64,000 nucleotides of DNA from Solanum dulcamara (Eukaryota > Streptophyta > Magnoliopsida > Solanales > Solanaceae): the NCBI RefSeq assembly GCF_947179165.1, contig NC_077239.1:1550001-1614000 (forward strand), written 5' to 3'. The translations under genes and the position numbers were made by a program. Every line of letters starts with the position of its first letter. The first letter of the stretch is position 1. Of this stretch, positions 1 through 12,129 are shown piece by piece. A model generated the notes under the pieces. That model searched no databases, was not told the origin of the DNA, and saw nothing but the letters and a program-made list of their open reading frames with translations.

Positions 1-826
1 TAGCACACTTGGGCCAACCAATAGAGCGTGGACAATATAATTTATGGTGTCCAACATTGAGAAGAAAAAAAACGTTAATAGCGAATGAGATTGACTCCAA
101 TTCTAATATCGTATTATAGTGAATTGAGAAATATGAAGTCTCATATTCGAATTTTAATAAAAATTTTAGAAATCAGAGTTATTTGTACCTATAATAGTGG
201 TAGAAAACTAGTAAGTCAAAAGATAGTAAAAAAAAAATATGATTTTTGAGTTGACCACTTTTAATTTTTTTTTATATTCTAAATAAATTATTTATATATA
301 TAAATAAACTTTTAAATACAAACACAAAATTTAAATTTAAATTATTAAATTTTATTAAATTCGTACCTTTGTAAAATTAATCGAATTGTACATGCACTCA
401 AACCATCAATCACCACAATTATAAAAAGAATGAACCTTAGGTCATAAGTTTCCTTTATTCAACATCATACAAGAAGATTGCAACTTATTCTTTCCATTCC
501 ATGTGAAATACTTTCACATTAAAAGTTTTCTATCTATTCTAAAATTTCATTTAAAATTTTGAAAAAGGGTCAAAAATATCTTTAAATTATATTAAATAAA
601 TAAAAATATTCTCTGTTAATAGTTTGAGTCAAAAATATTCTTGTCGTTAATATTTTAATATAAAAATATTCTTATTATTATTTAATAAATTAAAAATATT
701 TATTTTTTCAAATTAATTTTATCAATTAAATAGCGATAAGAGCATTTTTATCCGATTAAACATTTTCAAAAAATGTGCAAAATTTTGAAAGGCCCAAACA
801 AACAACACCTGTTGTTTGATGGTAAA
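1..826. other. AT-rich intergenic DNA, no gene seen
   Basis: No supportable coding sequence. From about 560 to 770 there is low-complexity DNA rich in short AAAAATATT-type motifs, following an AAAGGGTCAAAAATAT start of the kind seen at the edges of Solanaceae repeats. I could not define its ends. Confidence 0.5.
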
Positions 827-1044
827 AGAGAATCATGTATCAATAGCGGTTGTGGTGAAGTGACAAGTACTCATTTATTTTTAATCAAGAAGTCTCGAGT
901 TTGAGTCTCCTTTGAATACGGAATCATCTTTGTTAGAAAATGTTTTACCACTTAATGTTAGATTTTCTAACTTAAATTTAAATTTAATCGAGCTCCAATA
1001 TAATATCGAACACTAGATGAAAAAAAAAAGTGAGAGAATCATGT
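827..1044 (+). mobile_element. tRNA-derived SINE (SolS type) with target-site duplication
   Basis: The body at 839-1032 is flanked by a 12-bp direct repeat, AGAGAATCATGT, at 827-838 and 1033-1044. The head has a degenerate A box (near GTGGTGAAGTG) and a B-box-like stretch (CTCGAGTTTGAGTCTCC). The 3' end is a CGAACAC...GATG motif followed by an A-rich tail. This matches the layout of tRNA-derived SolS SINEs of Solanaceae. The perfect long duplication makes retroposition near certain; the subfamily is from memory. Confidence 0.85.
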
Positions 1045-1572
1045 GAACACACTGCCAAGTCATAGAAAACAGTAATTACATATTGTCATTATTAGTGGTC
1101 CATATTATGTTGTTTTTTTTCTTTTTTTCATAAACAAACAAAGTCTACTGTGGGTTTTTCTCCTAGAAAAAAAACAGTATAATTAGAAAATAAAATTAAT
1201 GGGCAAAAATTTACTGTGGTAATTACAGAAAGAGAGTGAACTAGTCAAAGCTTTGGACTTAGGCCAACAGCTGTTTCCAACAACCCAACTATTTCTGTTC
1301 TCGATATTCGTATGAAAATTTGATGAATTTATATATTATAAAAAAAAAAAAACGTATAATATTTATATTAAAATTTAATTAAATATAAAATTCTATATTA
1401 TAGAATTTATTTTTAAAACGATGCTTTCAATAGAGTTTTATCTCTATTATTACCCTCCGAGGGACCATTTGGTTACATTGGTTAGAGTCAATATTAAATG
1501 TGGAATTAAATTTGTCTTCATATTTAATCACGGATTTTAGTTAAAATTAAAATAAATTTATATTAAAAGTTA
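1045..1572. other. intergenic, no gene seen
   Basis: AT-rich DNA without a coding signal, with homopolymer A and T runs near 1110 and 1345. Confidence 0.5.
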
Positions 1573-1833
1573 ATTCCTCTGTCCTTCTTTATTTATTCAC
1601 TATATTAAAAATAGATATTCAATAAGAGTTGTTTAATTTATAAAATTAAGATATAATTTACACATAATTTCTAATTTATTTTTATCATTAATTAGCAGTC
1701 ATTTCTCTATTATATTTTTCATGCATTGTATTTATTATATCCAAAGAATGTTATAGTAAAACTACCCTTCTATTTATAGTTTATTAAAATTGTGCAAAGT
1801 CAATAGTGAACAAGTAAAAATAGACGGAAAGAG
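1573..1833. mobile_element. MITE, CTCTGTCC/GACGGAAAGAG-ended
   Basis: The terminal inverted repeats are imperfect: TTCCTCTGTCC at the left and GACGGAAAGAG at the right, each next to TA. The length of about 260 bp and AT-rich interior fit a Stowaway-like MITE. Boundaries are approximate. Confidence 0.6.
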
Positions 1834-2467
1834 TATAAGATTACTTATCGATCCCATATAGAAGGTGAAACTATTTATAATTTCCGATTATAAATCTAGA
1901 ATTATAATTCTTGAATAATTTGGTTTTGAAGCAAACGACCCAACGGTTGTAGATTGGTACGAGAGTGGGGAAGGCAATCATCATGAATATCACTTATGAA
2001 ATTTATTTAATTTTATTTTTATCATAAAAGTTATTTTTCAACATAATTTTTAAGAAAATTTAAATACTTTTGTAGAAATTCTTTTTTAAAAAATATCTAA
2101 TTAAAATAAAATAACCAAGTAAGATTCTCTAGATCAACATTTCTTTTGTTTTTCTTAGTGTTACTTATACATGAAGGATATAATATCTATATGCATGTGT
2201 GTGGAATATAACAAAACAAAAAAAAATCAAAGAACTTTAATTTTGACTTGAACATTAAGGTAAACGTATAGTTTGTTTAATTAATTCCACTACAAAGTTA
2301 TATACTTATGGTATTAATAGTCATGGTTTAATTTATATGATTTCTCTCTTTGATTTGTTTTTTTTTACTATTTAACTCTACCTAGAAAAACTTACTATTC
2401 GAATCATATAAAAAAATTGTGCTTGCTGACTTTCTAACCACTAACATGCCAGAATATTAAATATCTA
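1834..2467. other. intergenic, no gene seen
   Basis: AT-rich, no long open frame, no RNA gene recognised. Confidence 0.5.
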
Positions 2468-2740
2468 CTCCCTTTGTTTCTTTTCACTTGTCAAAAATTT
2501 TCTAATTTAATTGTTTATTTATTTATTGAATTTGACAAATCAAAAAATTGTAATATTTTTTATCTATTATACCCTCAATTTATTGAGAGAGTTAATATCT
2601 TTGGTATCAAAATATTTTGGAATTTGAATTATATCTTTTGTGATTAATAAGAATAAAATAATAAATTTACCATGTCAATAATTGATTTCTTAATAGGTGT
2701 TCCAAGTCAAAAATTGACTAATAAAAAAGAACGGAGGGAG
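2468..2740. mobile_element. Stowaway-type MITE
   Basis: The termini are CTCCCTTTGTTTC at the left and GAACGGAGGGAG at the right, inverted, flanked by TA on both sides (2466-2467 and 2741-2742). At 273 bp with no coding capacity, and with CTCCCT ends and a TA duplication, it has the Stowaway (Tc1/mariner) signature. Confidence 0.8.
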
Positions 2741-3673
2741 TAAGTAATAAAATGTGAATGCTATTAATTAAGTTCATGAATTAAATAATACATAATAAAA
2801 CAAAAACATATGTTTAGGTTCTATGCATGGTATTAATTACACAATCAAATTACTTTATTATGAAATAAAAACAAGTAAATTTTTATAATTTGTGTTAATT
2901 AATAACCCGATATAAATGATGTTTTAACAAACATGATCAAATTTAGCGGATGCAAGGATATTAGTTTTGATATATAAAGTTATCTGATACTTGTATAAGC
3001 GAAGTTAAAATTTTAATTTTATTGATTTTGAAATTTAGAATAATATTTTCACATATTAATAGTTGGTTTTAAATAATTAATAATATATATGTTTAGTAAA
3101 TTTTTAATTAATTGGTAATAATAAAGAAACTCCCTTGCACCCAGTACAAGATATTTACGTGTAACTAGTGTGGGCATATCAATCTTTGTACATTATATCT
3201 CAAGCGAATTAACTATCACATACCTTTTGAATTAAAATTCAAAAAACAAATTTATGTGGATCAAAGTCCTAAGGGAGTATTAATTAATTAATTATTTAAT
3301 AAGGGTGATTTAGTAAAATTACCTCTATAATGAATAACTACTGTCAGTAAAAGAGAGTAATAATTAATTAATATGAATATTTCACCACAATATTCATATT
3401 AATTGATGTATGGTTTTGGATCTTGAAAAATGATTCGGAGAATAAGTAATTAATGTTGAGAATAAAATAGAAAAAATAATTATCTACTCTTGATATGTTA
3501 AAAATAACAAATAAAAAATATATTTTTAAAAAACTATATAAATGAAAATGAACAAAAAATAAATTTGATATAACAAGTTTTAAAAAGTATCATTGATAAT
3601 TTGAGACGGAGGGAGCACATAGAAGAAGCAGTTCTAATCCCAAGTTGATAGTATTTCTAGTAGTTATTCATTA
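2741..3673. other. intergenic with a dispersed GCGGATGCAAGG-type repeat
   Basis: No gene seen. From about 2944 there is a short stretch (GCGGATGCAAGGATATTAG) related to sequences near 35311 and 36933, a dispersed Solanaceae repeat of unknown class. Confidence 0.4.
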
Positions 3674-3953
3674 CTCCCTTAATTTCATATTAAGTGAATT
3701 TGTAAGGCTATGTACATATATTAAAAAAAAATTAAAGACATAATTTGAACCATACTTTCATTATTGCCCTTTGTAAAATCATAAATATAACTTTGCAAGT
3801 AGAGTGAGTTATCTCCTAAAAAATATAAAATTTTAATAAATAAAAGGACAAATATAAAAAAAATTCAAATATCTATCTTGAACTTTAAATAATTTAATTA
3901 TTTTAAATAATAAAAAAATTCTCAAAAATTGACTTAATATGGAATGAAGGAAG
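3674..3953. mobile_element. Stowaway-type MITE, copy 1 of a family
   Basis: It starts CTCCCTTAATTTCATATTAA and ends TTAATATGGAATGAAGGAAG as an imperfect inverted repeat, flanked by TA at 3672-3673 and 3954-3955. The interior is clearly homologous, base for base over roughly 200 bp, to the element at 9490-9737, so two members of one family lie in this window. Confidence 0.85.
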
Positions 3954-4327
3954 TATTAATTAAAGTGCCTAAATTGTGTAAACTTTCATAGCTTTGACTT
4001 TCTTGAGACGAGCTACCCTATGCATATTAATTACAGTTTGAAAAACATAGTAATATCGAAAAACACATTTTAATTGTTTTTCTTTTCAAAAATAAAAAAT
4101 AAAATAACACAAACAAATCCTTGATATTGTTAAATGTATATATCGATAAGATCAAACAATATATATGTATATCCTTCATCATAAAAAATTAAAAGAATAA
4201 GAAACTTTTTAAAAGTACTTGCCAAAAAGTCCAACATAATGACCATGGATAATTTAGAAGAGCCGTACAAACTTTATCTTTTAAAATTGAGAATTTAATG
4301 AGTCGATCCATCCACACGTCTTGTTTT

Positions 4328-4330
<3 letters not shown>

Positions 4331-4381
<51 letters not shown>
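4331..4381. repeat. (TA)n microsatellite
   Basis: About 25 uninterrupted TA units. Length polymorphism between individuals is expected. Confidence 0.95.
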
Positions 4382-4385
<4 letters not shown>

Positions 4386-5018
4386 TCAATATATAGCCAA
4401 GGCATCATGTCAAGTGATCTATCTTCTCTTATTTTTTTTATTTTTTATCTGTCGTTCGAAATTCATGATTCCAATGTAATTTTTTTTATTTTTAGAATTT
4501 GAATTTGTTTTTTTTAATTAAAGATGAAACAATCACGTATTGCATGCACTACAGCCATGTTGTTCTATATATGTTCTCTTATTGATTCCTCAATGAATGC
4601 TTCATACTTATTTCTGACGAATAAATGTATAACTTGTGTCATCTGAATATTCTTGAATTTCTATTCGCCTAGTCTAATTTTGATGATGTGTTCTTGATCT
4701 ATGTAGGATATTTTTATAATAATATTTTTTTATAATTATTATTTTTTTTAAAAAAATTATTTTATCATATAATGTTATAATATATGTATATTCTCTATAA
4801 CAATATTTTATTATGACAATATAAAATTATTTAGACAAATGATACTATTATAAAAAGATTTGACCTCATAATCCTTGTGTATATAATTGAAATACGTTTC
4901 AATCTTTTTCATTAATTCTGGGAATTGAGTGGACCTTCGTCTCCATTAATCAATAGAAAAAACATGGTCTTCCTCCTTTCACTTTCATGGTAAAATTCAA
5001 CCTTGTTTGTGACTCAGC

Positions 5019-5020
<2 letters not shown>

Positions 5021-5061
<41 letters not shown>
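5021..5061. repeat. compound (TA)n(TG)n microsatellite
   Basis: Thirteen TA units run directly into about seven TG units, a typical compound simple repeat. Confidence 0.95.
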
Positions 5062-5301
5062 AATTTTTCACTAATCAGGTTAAGTTTGACTAATAAGAAT
5101 ACAATTAAATCTCTCTAAATTAATATTGTGGAACCATGAAATATTATTATTTTGTAGAGTTAGATTATCCGGATGAAAATGATATATGTTTAGACTTTCA
5201 GAGCTTAGAAGAAATAATGGATATCATAGAAAAAACAATGTTGACGATGAAGCGAAGAGGATATAATACCTTTGGAACCAGTTACGCATAAGAAAATACT
5301 A

Positions 5302-5787
5302 GGGATCTTTTGGTATAGTGTACTAGCAAAATTAATGCATGCATTAATTAGGTATTTTAGTAGTATCTTGTTTGATACACTTTTTCATATATATATATAT
5401 ATATAAATTTTCACTAATCAGGTTAAGTTTAACTAATGCTTGCATTAGTTATACACTCTATTGTGTATTAAGATGTGTATTACTAATATCATGAATTTTT
5501 AGGTATTAGTAATGCAATGGAATTTAATGCATGCATTAACATGATTAAGGACTCAATTACCTCTCAAAATCCTTTTTACATCTTTTCCACCATAATTGTT
5601 GAGGATATTTTTGTAAATAAATATTTTTATGCAATGCATGTTATTTTTAATACAATAAATCAAATAATGCATAAGAAATATTCTATCTATAATTAATGCA
5701 AGCATAACTAATACAAGTATTATTAATGCAAGCATTACTAATACACTCTATTTAGCATTATTTTTATATACTCTTCCAAACGACCCC
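5302..5787. mobile_element. non-autonomous TIR element, GGGGTCGTTTGG family
   Basis: The left end GGGATCTTTTGGTATAGTGT is mirrored at the right by TACTCTTCCAAACGACCCC. The interior is made of TTAATGCATGCATTA-like and GTATTAGTAATGC-like repeats typical of an abundant Solanaceae MITE. Flanking trinucleotides are CTA and TTA, close to the three-base duplication of PIF/Harbinger elements. An (AT)n run lies at about 5386-5404. Confidence 0.7.
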
Positions 5788-7943
5788 TTATTGCGTGTAG
5801 AACTCTTTACAATTTTTGGAGAAGAGAACAACATAAATTTTTGGATGCAATAAGAAAAGTTAGATATGAGTTTCAACAATTTTAACAAAAAAAAAATTAA
5901 ACAAGCAATAGAATCATATTTCACTAAATTATCTTAGATATTTTTATAATTTTAAAGAATTATTAATTTATAATAGTAATGAAATCATATATTTATATAA
6001 AAAAAAATTAAAAATTTATTATTTTATTATCTTATCAAAATCGATGATTCTTTTCATTGGCCTACGTCGAAACTGAAGGAAAATATTATCACTAGCGAAT
6101 TTATTAATTTAGAAAGATTGTAATTTTTTATATCAAGTCATACGATATTAACCTAGAAAACAAAGTATGAACGTGATTTTATATTGGTAAAATTAATTAT
6201 TACTCCACGAGATTTGACTGTAAACATTCTAGTTTAGTGGGTTTGGTTGTTAGAATTAATATTGTAACTATTTGCTTGGAAGTGTTTCATTTGTCAAAGA
6301 AAGGAATTTACCAAAAAGTATATCATCATGATTAGTCGTGGAAATTAGGAATTGTTTAGTACTATAGCATAAAAAATTTAAAAATAAAACTATATCATGA
6401 TGTATATAATCTATTTGAATTTAAATTTGGCGTGTGTGAGTTTCCTCTCATCAGTCATCACCGTCCTAATATAGCCGAACATTCATTTGGGATTAAAACA
6501 AAAAAATTATGATTTGTTATGCTCTAAAATTATAAATATTTTTTTACATCTTTTATTATTTATTTATTTTGATTTGACATGTAAAAAAAACTTTTTGAAT
6601 TTTTGATAGAAATAAATTTTGCTAATGAAAAAGCCTTTAATGTCATCCAATACCTCTTTCTTTTTCAAATATTTTTACAAATACGCTTTTTTGATGTTGA
6701 AGTGTCTGTTTTTGAAACTGTCATTTAGAAATTAAAAAGTTACTCATTGTTATAATTGGATGTGAAAGACATCTATCGTTCAAAACAATTTCTTTTTTTT
6801 ACTATTTATTTTTGAGTTAATAGTGTCCTCCTCAAATAAAACAATTATTGAGATAGGCAAAAGATATGTGAAAATTGTCGAATATTGAAAATAAAAACGG
6901 AAGGCCAATATGTGTTAATAACTTCAATCGATAAAAAAATCTATCAAGATCTAAAACAAAGAATACAATCTCTCAGGGAGTCTTTTTATTTTGCATATCT
7001 CAAGTTTCGAATTCTAAGTTTAATTTAACGGCCATTATTTTTCAAGTTAATTATTATATCAAATTTGCTATAAAAGTTTACATATATTGTAAATAGTATA
7101 AATTAAACTCTAGGCTCTATTATAATGCAATAAATAAAATTCTATAGATGCAAATATCTTTAGATTCTGTAATTTTTTTAGAATTTTTTTTCTAGATTGA
7201 ATGTCATCAAATCATCAGTTACCTCATCAACTTTGGAAATATTTTTCTAAAGTCAAAAAGTAAGACCCTTTTATTCATGCAAATATTACAAAAATAATAA
7301 AATACTGATAGGTCTCTTCCTCTAAATTTCTGTGTGGAAAACAATGTGAACAAGTAGTCTTTTCTAACAGCTTTATTTATCATAGGGAATAGACATATAT
7401 ATCATTCTAATGTGATAAGGACAAGAAAATAACTATTCTAAAGTTTGAAAATAAGAAATGCTTTTGGAAATTAAAAGATAAGACATAGGGTCACGTCTCA
7501 TTCTTTTCACACCACACATGCCTTATCAAATGATACTACATTTAATTCCCTTTTTGTTATAGTGAATTAAGAAATATGGAACACTAAATTTTGATCTACA
7601 AGAAAAAAATAGTAGTGATAGAATTTATGTGTAAAGTCCTCTCTGGTCTAATGGTGGTACGTTCTAAAAATTCGATACTTTTTATTTTGATTTGTTTCTC
7701 ATCCTAGTATTTTGCGATACTAATTGAGGTGTAGGAGCAGAGCTAGAGTATTCGTTTCGTATTCAACAAAAATTAATAATTTTGACAATTTTTTATATTA
7801 TATTAAGAAATTCACTTAATCTGTATAATATTATTTTCAACTACTAATGAATTCATAAACTCAAAGTTTTGAATTTTCTCTGACTAGGTCTTAGCTTTTT
7901 GGTAACAATCTTCCTAATAATTGATATAGGAGTTATAGTCGTA
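5788..7943. other. intergenic, no gene seen
   Basis: About 2.1 kb of AT-rich DNA. Decayed repeat fragments occur near 6900-7130 and 7730-7890 (the latter starts GGAGCAGAGCTAGAG, a degraded dispersed repeat). No coding or RNA gene could be supported. Confidence 0.5.
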
Positions 7944-8625
7944 CACACAGAAGATGAAAGTAGCGAAAATGAGGATATTAAGATGAAGATGTGAACATAT
8001 TAGGATACATAGGATTAGGAACGAAGATATCTGAAATAAGATGGGAGTGACCTCCTTGCTGGAAAAGATGGAAGAGGTGAAGTTGAGATAATTCATGCAT
8101 GTAAAAAGAAGATGCATAGATGCCTCAGTAAGAAAATTTGAGAGATTGACTATAATGAGTATGAGGGGATATAGATGTAGGTCGAAGAAGTCCTTGGGGA
8201 GGTGATTAGATAAGACATGACATACATTCAGGGGCATAACCCTAGATAGGAAGATAGCAACATATGAAAGCTGAGGATTAGGGTAAAAAGTTAATAGGTA
8301 GTTGATCATATCTAGTTTCTTTTTCAGTTTTGTTAGTATTACTCTCCTACTATCTCATTCTTTCATTTTAGTATTACTTGTTGTTTCATTTGCTGCAGAT
8401 ATCGTATTTAATTGTTTGTGTTGATACTCTTCTCTTCACTTTAATACATATTTGTTATACATACTTGTTGTTTGATATACTTTATAACTTGAACTGATTG
8501 AGAGTCTATAGAAAATAACCAATCTACCCTCGAAAGTAAAAATAAGTTTGCGTATGTACACCATCCTCTTTCGATCCACTTATTGGATATATACACTGAG
8601 TTGGTTGTTGTTGTACTCACGAATG
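7944..8625 (+). mobile_element. RTE-type LINE 3' end, decayed, with GTT-rich tail
   Basis: Forward-strand conceptual translation from about 7953 gives residues typical of the C-terminal end of plant RTE-clade LINE polymerases: a KVAKMRILRW-like block, then RNEDI, then VKRRCIDAPVR near 8100, then TLDRKIATYES-like residues near 8240, all broken by stops. A 3' untranslated part follows, ending with a SINE-like tail (GAAAATAACC...GTTGGTTGTTGTTG) at about 8510-8620. RTE LINEs and TS-type SINEs of Solanaceae share such 3' tails. The long reverse-strand open frames here are by-products of this element. Confidence 0.75.
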
Positions 8626-9131
8626 AGTGGTCTATTAGACTAATTTTTAATGTTTTTTTCTTAAATAATAATAATATTCTATTACTATCTACCAATTCAA
8701 GAAATACGATCTCTCTCACCACACACGCCTTATCAAATGATACGTATATGCATCTATTTCTCTTCTATATTTTTAAAAAATATTAAACAATAAATTTTAA
8801 TCCTAGAAAAAAAATCACAATTTGAAAACATCAATTTCAAACACTTCAAAATCTTTTGACTTAAATTACAATTCTTTTTTTTTCAAACTTCTAAAATAAT
8901 TGTACTCAATTTTGCACCATGGAGTAAAGTTAATTAGATCTTCAATTAATATTTTATTCTCTCAAAATATATATAGAGAGAGACAATACAAGAGTGATCC
9001 TCAAAGTTATAGCCACAACTAGGAAAGAATATAGAAGAGGGCAGGGGTAACTAAGGTTTCCTCAATTTTTAAAATTCCTTTGAAAAGGATGCAACATAAA
9101 TAAAATCTTTTCTAAATAGAAAACTTTAATT
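8626..9131. other. intergenic, no gene seen
   Basis: AT-rich DNA with no gene signal. Confidence 0.5.
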
Positions 9132-9446
9132 AATGCTCTTTCCAAGCGTCCATCTTTACTTATTTAATATTGACTTGACACGATTCTTAAGAAGCAATAA
9201 ATAGAGTGATAATTTTACTATATTATCCTTAATTATTACTCATTTCATTCATTTTTACTTGTCACTATTAGCATATCAAGATAATAACATATTTTTTCAT
9301 ATTTTATCCTCAATGTTAATTACTTATTTTCCAAAACCTAAAATTATACATCATCAATGTGGAAATTGTGATAAAGTCATCATATTAATTACTGTTTCTT
9401 AAAAGGTGTACAAAGTACAAATAAGTCAGAATAAATGAGAGAGTAT
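9132..9446. mobile_element. probable MITE
   Basis: The left side has GCTCTTTCCAAGCGTCCATC and the right side has CAGAATAAATGAGAGAGTA, a loose inverted repeat. The interior resembles the other CTCCCT-type elements here. Exact ends are uncertain. Confidence 0.5.
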
Positions 9447-9453
9447 TAATTAA

Positions 9454-9965
9454 GAGTCTGTTTGGATGGACATATTTTCAGTAACTTATATTCACTCCAT
9501 TTAAGAAAAACATTTAAGGACATAATTTGAACCATACTTTTCACTACTGCCCTTTGTAAATCATAAATATAACTTTACAAGTAGTGTGATTTATCTCCTA
9601 GAAAATATAAAACTTCAATAAATGAAAGGGTAAATATAAAAAAAGTTTTGCACATCTATCTTGAATTTTGAACAATTCAATTATTTTGATTAATGAAAAC
9701 CCCCTCAAAAATTTACTTAATATGAAATGGAGAGAGAGTTGAAAACTGCCTATAAGTTTTAAAAAAAAGTAGGTTCAGCCCAACTTATTTTTTTGAATTA
9801 AGCTGTTTTAAACTTATAAGCTGTTTAAAATAAATCAATCCAAACAAACTTAATTGTTTATTGGAGCTTATTTTAAGCACAAAATAACTTTTAATTGACT
9901 AGTCAAACACTCAAAAAAGCTGAAAACAGCTTGTAAGTAACTTATAAGCCAATCTAAATAGGATC
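9454..9965. mobile_element. Tourist-like (PIF/Harbinger) MITE with TAA duplication
   Basis: It begins GAGTCTGTTTGGATGGAC and ends AATCTAAATAGGATC, an imperfect terminal inverted repeat, with TAA at 9451-9453 and 9966-9968. The interior holds palindromic AACTTATAAGCTG-type motifs. A second MITE (9490-9737) is nested within it. Confidence 0.7.
9490..9737. mobile_element. nested Stowaway-type MITE, copy 2 of the 3674 family
   Basis: About 250 bp closely matching 3674-3953 in the same orientation, including AAGGACATAATTTGAACCAT and the CTTAATATGAAATGGAG end. It lies inside the Tourist-like MITE, so it inserted later than its host. Confidence 0.8.
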
Positions 9966-9968
9966 TAA

Positions 9969-11389
9969 GTCATCTAGTATTGGGAAATAAATTGAATATA
10001 ATTAAAAAATTAATAACAAGAGTAAAATAATAGGATTAAAATGAGAAAATATTTTTTAAATTTTTAACGGAGAGATTACATCTTTTCAAATTGTTATTGT
10101 CTTATTGATTTGTTTGACCATAAAATTATGTGAATCACATTGTGAGTGACATGTGTTGTATTGTCCTACATGCATGAAAGTGAAAGGCAACTTTGGAGCT
10201 TCATTTAATTCAAGAAATTAAATCTCTAGCATGCCATGGGAAGAAAATTATTTATATGAATTTATGTTTATATTCAAATATCAGGCTGATAAAGTTGAGA
10301 ATTTTATATTATGATCGGTGATTTACTGTGATTATTTATAAGGGAGTGTGCATTCGAGAATTTGTTGCATTTATCAGGACAATTTAGTGTACAAAATATT
10401 TTGTATTTATATTTTTGTAGATAGTGTAATCATCTAATCTAAAAGATTAAAGTTAGCGATAATCTACTTTTATTTAATTCTCGCTTATATTCTTAACAGG
10501 ATAGTTCGGTGCACGATATCTCACTTTAGACTTATATTGTTGATTCTTTATTATCCTTTAAAAAAAATCAAATGAATGACTTGCAATCTTTTTTAACAAT
10601 ATGTGGTCATATATATGTCACACAAACACAAAATTTTGTTACATTTGAAGAAAGTTTGTAAAGTTCAACGTGTTTTTTTTTTAATTTTAAATTTCATTTT
10701 TTTCATCATTGCATGTAGGACTTTGATAGTTCAATGGCCCATATGGTAAACATGCTAAAATATCTTGAATTGTTTGTACAAGATTAATGATTTCTTTTTT
10801 TGGTCTGAGAGAAAATTCAGTGCTAATTAGCCTAACTTAGAATTGAGCTTTATAGAGAATTAGAAAATGATGATGACCCCAAAATGGAGATTTGGATTTA
10901 TACATGATTTCATACATAGTGGATTGGTCAATAATGACACAATTAGGAGGTATTCCAAGAATTTTATGTATCACTAGTGCTACATACACTAATTGGAGTT
11001 TTGAAACAATAAAAAAATTGTCAATATATGATATGAGTTTAAATCGTAAAATCAATTATTAATATTTATATTAAAATAAGTTGTTGATGTCATGTCTCTT
11101 TAAAGTGTGAGTGTGATCCTTTATCAAAAAATTTATTTAATCGTGAGATATTTAATTCACCAAATTATCTTTTACTCATATTACACAAATGGGAGAAGTT
11201 CACACCACAAAAAAAGAAAGAAAATAAATAAATAAAAGTCCTTCTATCCACTTTAGATGAAATGTCGTTGTTCTTATTAATCTTTTGGTGCTCTTGGACA
11301 AGCTTAAAATAGTTGTTGCTCCTGTTATTGCCTCTCTTCATTATTAATGTTAGAAATTCAAATATATATTTTTTGACTTGCTATACTTC
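9969..11389. other. intergenic, no gene seen
   Basis: AT-rich, without coding or RNA signal. A short open frame on the reverse strand near 10837-11055 lacks any recognisable feature. Confidence 0.5.
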
Positions 11390-11640
11390 ACCTAAACAAC
11401 AATAACATATACAGTGAAACCTCACAAGTGAGGTTTATAAAAGATAGAGTGCACACAAATTTTATCACTACCTCGTGAAGCCGTGAATGTAGAAAGACTA
11501 TTTTCGAAAGTCCTTTGGCTCAAACGATCCCAAATACAAAGGAAACAATATAGCAAATCACAAGAAAATGATGCAAAGTTCACTAAAAGGAAGCAACAAT
11601 CAACAACTAAGTAGTGCAATAATTGAAACACAATGAATGC
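11390..11640 (-). mobile_element. SINE/LINE 3'-tail fragment
   Basis: On the reverse strand the segment ends in a GTTGTT-rich tail (AACAACAATAACATA on the + strand at about 11395) next to a degraded TS-SINE-like 3' domain. Upstream (to about 11640) the + strand reads CAATCAACAACTAAGTAGTG. It is homologous in style to the tails at 8510-8620 and 62870-62960. Confidence 0.5.
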
Positions 11641-11818
11641 TATTTGTAATACCTCACCTAAAAAAAAGGAATTAACTACAAATTTATGGCTAATCTATCA
11701 TTAGATAATTTATAATTAAAATATAATTTTTTTGAGCCATTGTGGCTGTACTTCGAGTGAATGGATGAATCGTAATAATTCGAACCTTTTTCATGATTAA
11801 AAAAAAATATCAACAAAA

Positions 11819-12005
11819 ATTGTGATGGAATAGTAAGTGTTTTTCATCTTTAATTAGTGTTTTGAATTTCAGGTCTGGTATGAATTTACATTTGTTTGAG
11901 AATGATTTACCCTCTAATATGGACTTTTCTGCGTGAATTCGAATGTAATTGAGGACGAAAAAGGGTACTGGACCCCGAGCAAGAAATCGAGGAAAAAATA
12001 ATTGT
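11819..12005 (+). mobile_element. decayed SolS-type SINE, same family as 827-1044
   Basis: It shares the order of motifs with the SINE at 839-1032: GTGATGGAATAGTAAGTG at the head, TTTGAATTTCAGGTCTGG at the B-box position, GTGAATTCGAATGTAATTGA in the middle, and a GGGTACTGGACCCCGAGC end with an A-rich tail. I saw no clear target-site duplication. It ends about 35 bp upstream of the tRNA gene. Confidence 0.6.
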
Positions 12006-12038
12006 TAGATTAAAAATATTACACAAAATAAATAACAA

Positions 12039-12078
12039 GTTGAGATGGCCGAGTTGGTCTAAGGCGCCAGATTAAGGT

Positions 12079-12111
<33 letters not shown>

Positions 12112-12119
12112 TCTCAACA
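12039..12119 (+). tRNA. tRNA-Leu (anticodon AAG)
   Basis: A class II tRNA of about 81 nt. The acceptor stem pairs GTTGAGA (12039-12045) with TCTCAAC (12112-12118), and the discriminator base is A. The anticodon arm CCAGA-TTAAGGT-TCTGG puts AAG at the anticodon, decoding CUU leucine codons. A long variable arm follows, then the T arm with GGGTTCAAATCCC. The internal A box (TGGCCGAGTTGG) and B box (GGTTCAAATCC) match polymerase III consensus. I saw no intron. Bases match plant cytosolic tRNA-Leu, so the gene looks functional. Confidence 0.97.
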
Positions 12120-12123
12120 TTCA

Positions 12124-12129
12124 TTTTTT
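12124..12129 (+). terminator. Pol III T-run terminator of the tRNA-Leu gene
   Basis: A run of six T starts five bases after the tRNA end, the usual position and form of a polymerase III terminator. Confidence 0.85.

Larger units (their letters stand above)
3954..5301. other. intergenic with microsatellites, no gene seen
   Basis: No gene. The notable content is the AT and AT/TG microsatellites listed separately. Confidence 0.5.

Noticed and set aside
7914..8309. 131-codon open frame on the reverse strand
   Set aside because: The forward strand here encodes a decayed RTE LINE end with recognisable residues, so the reverse frame is a by-product.
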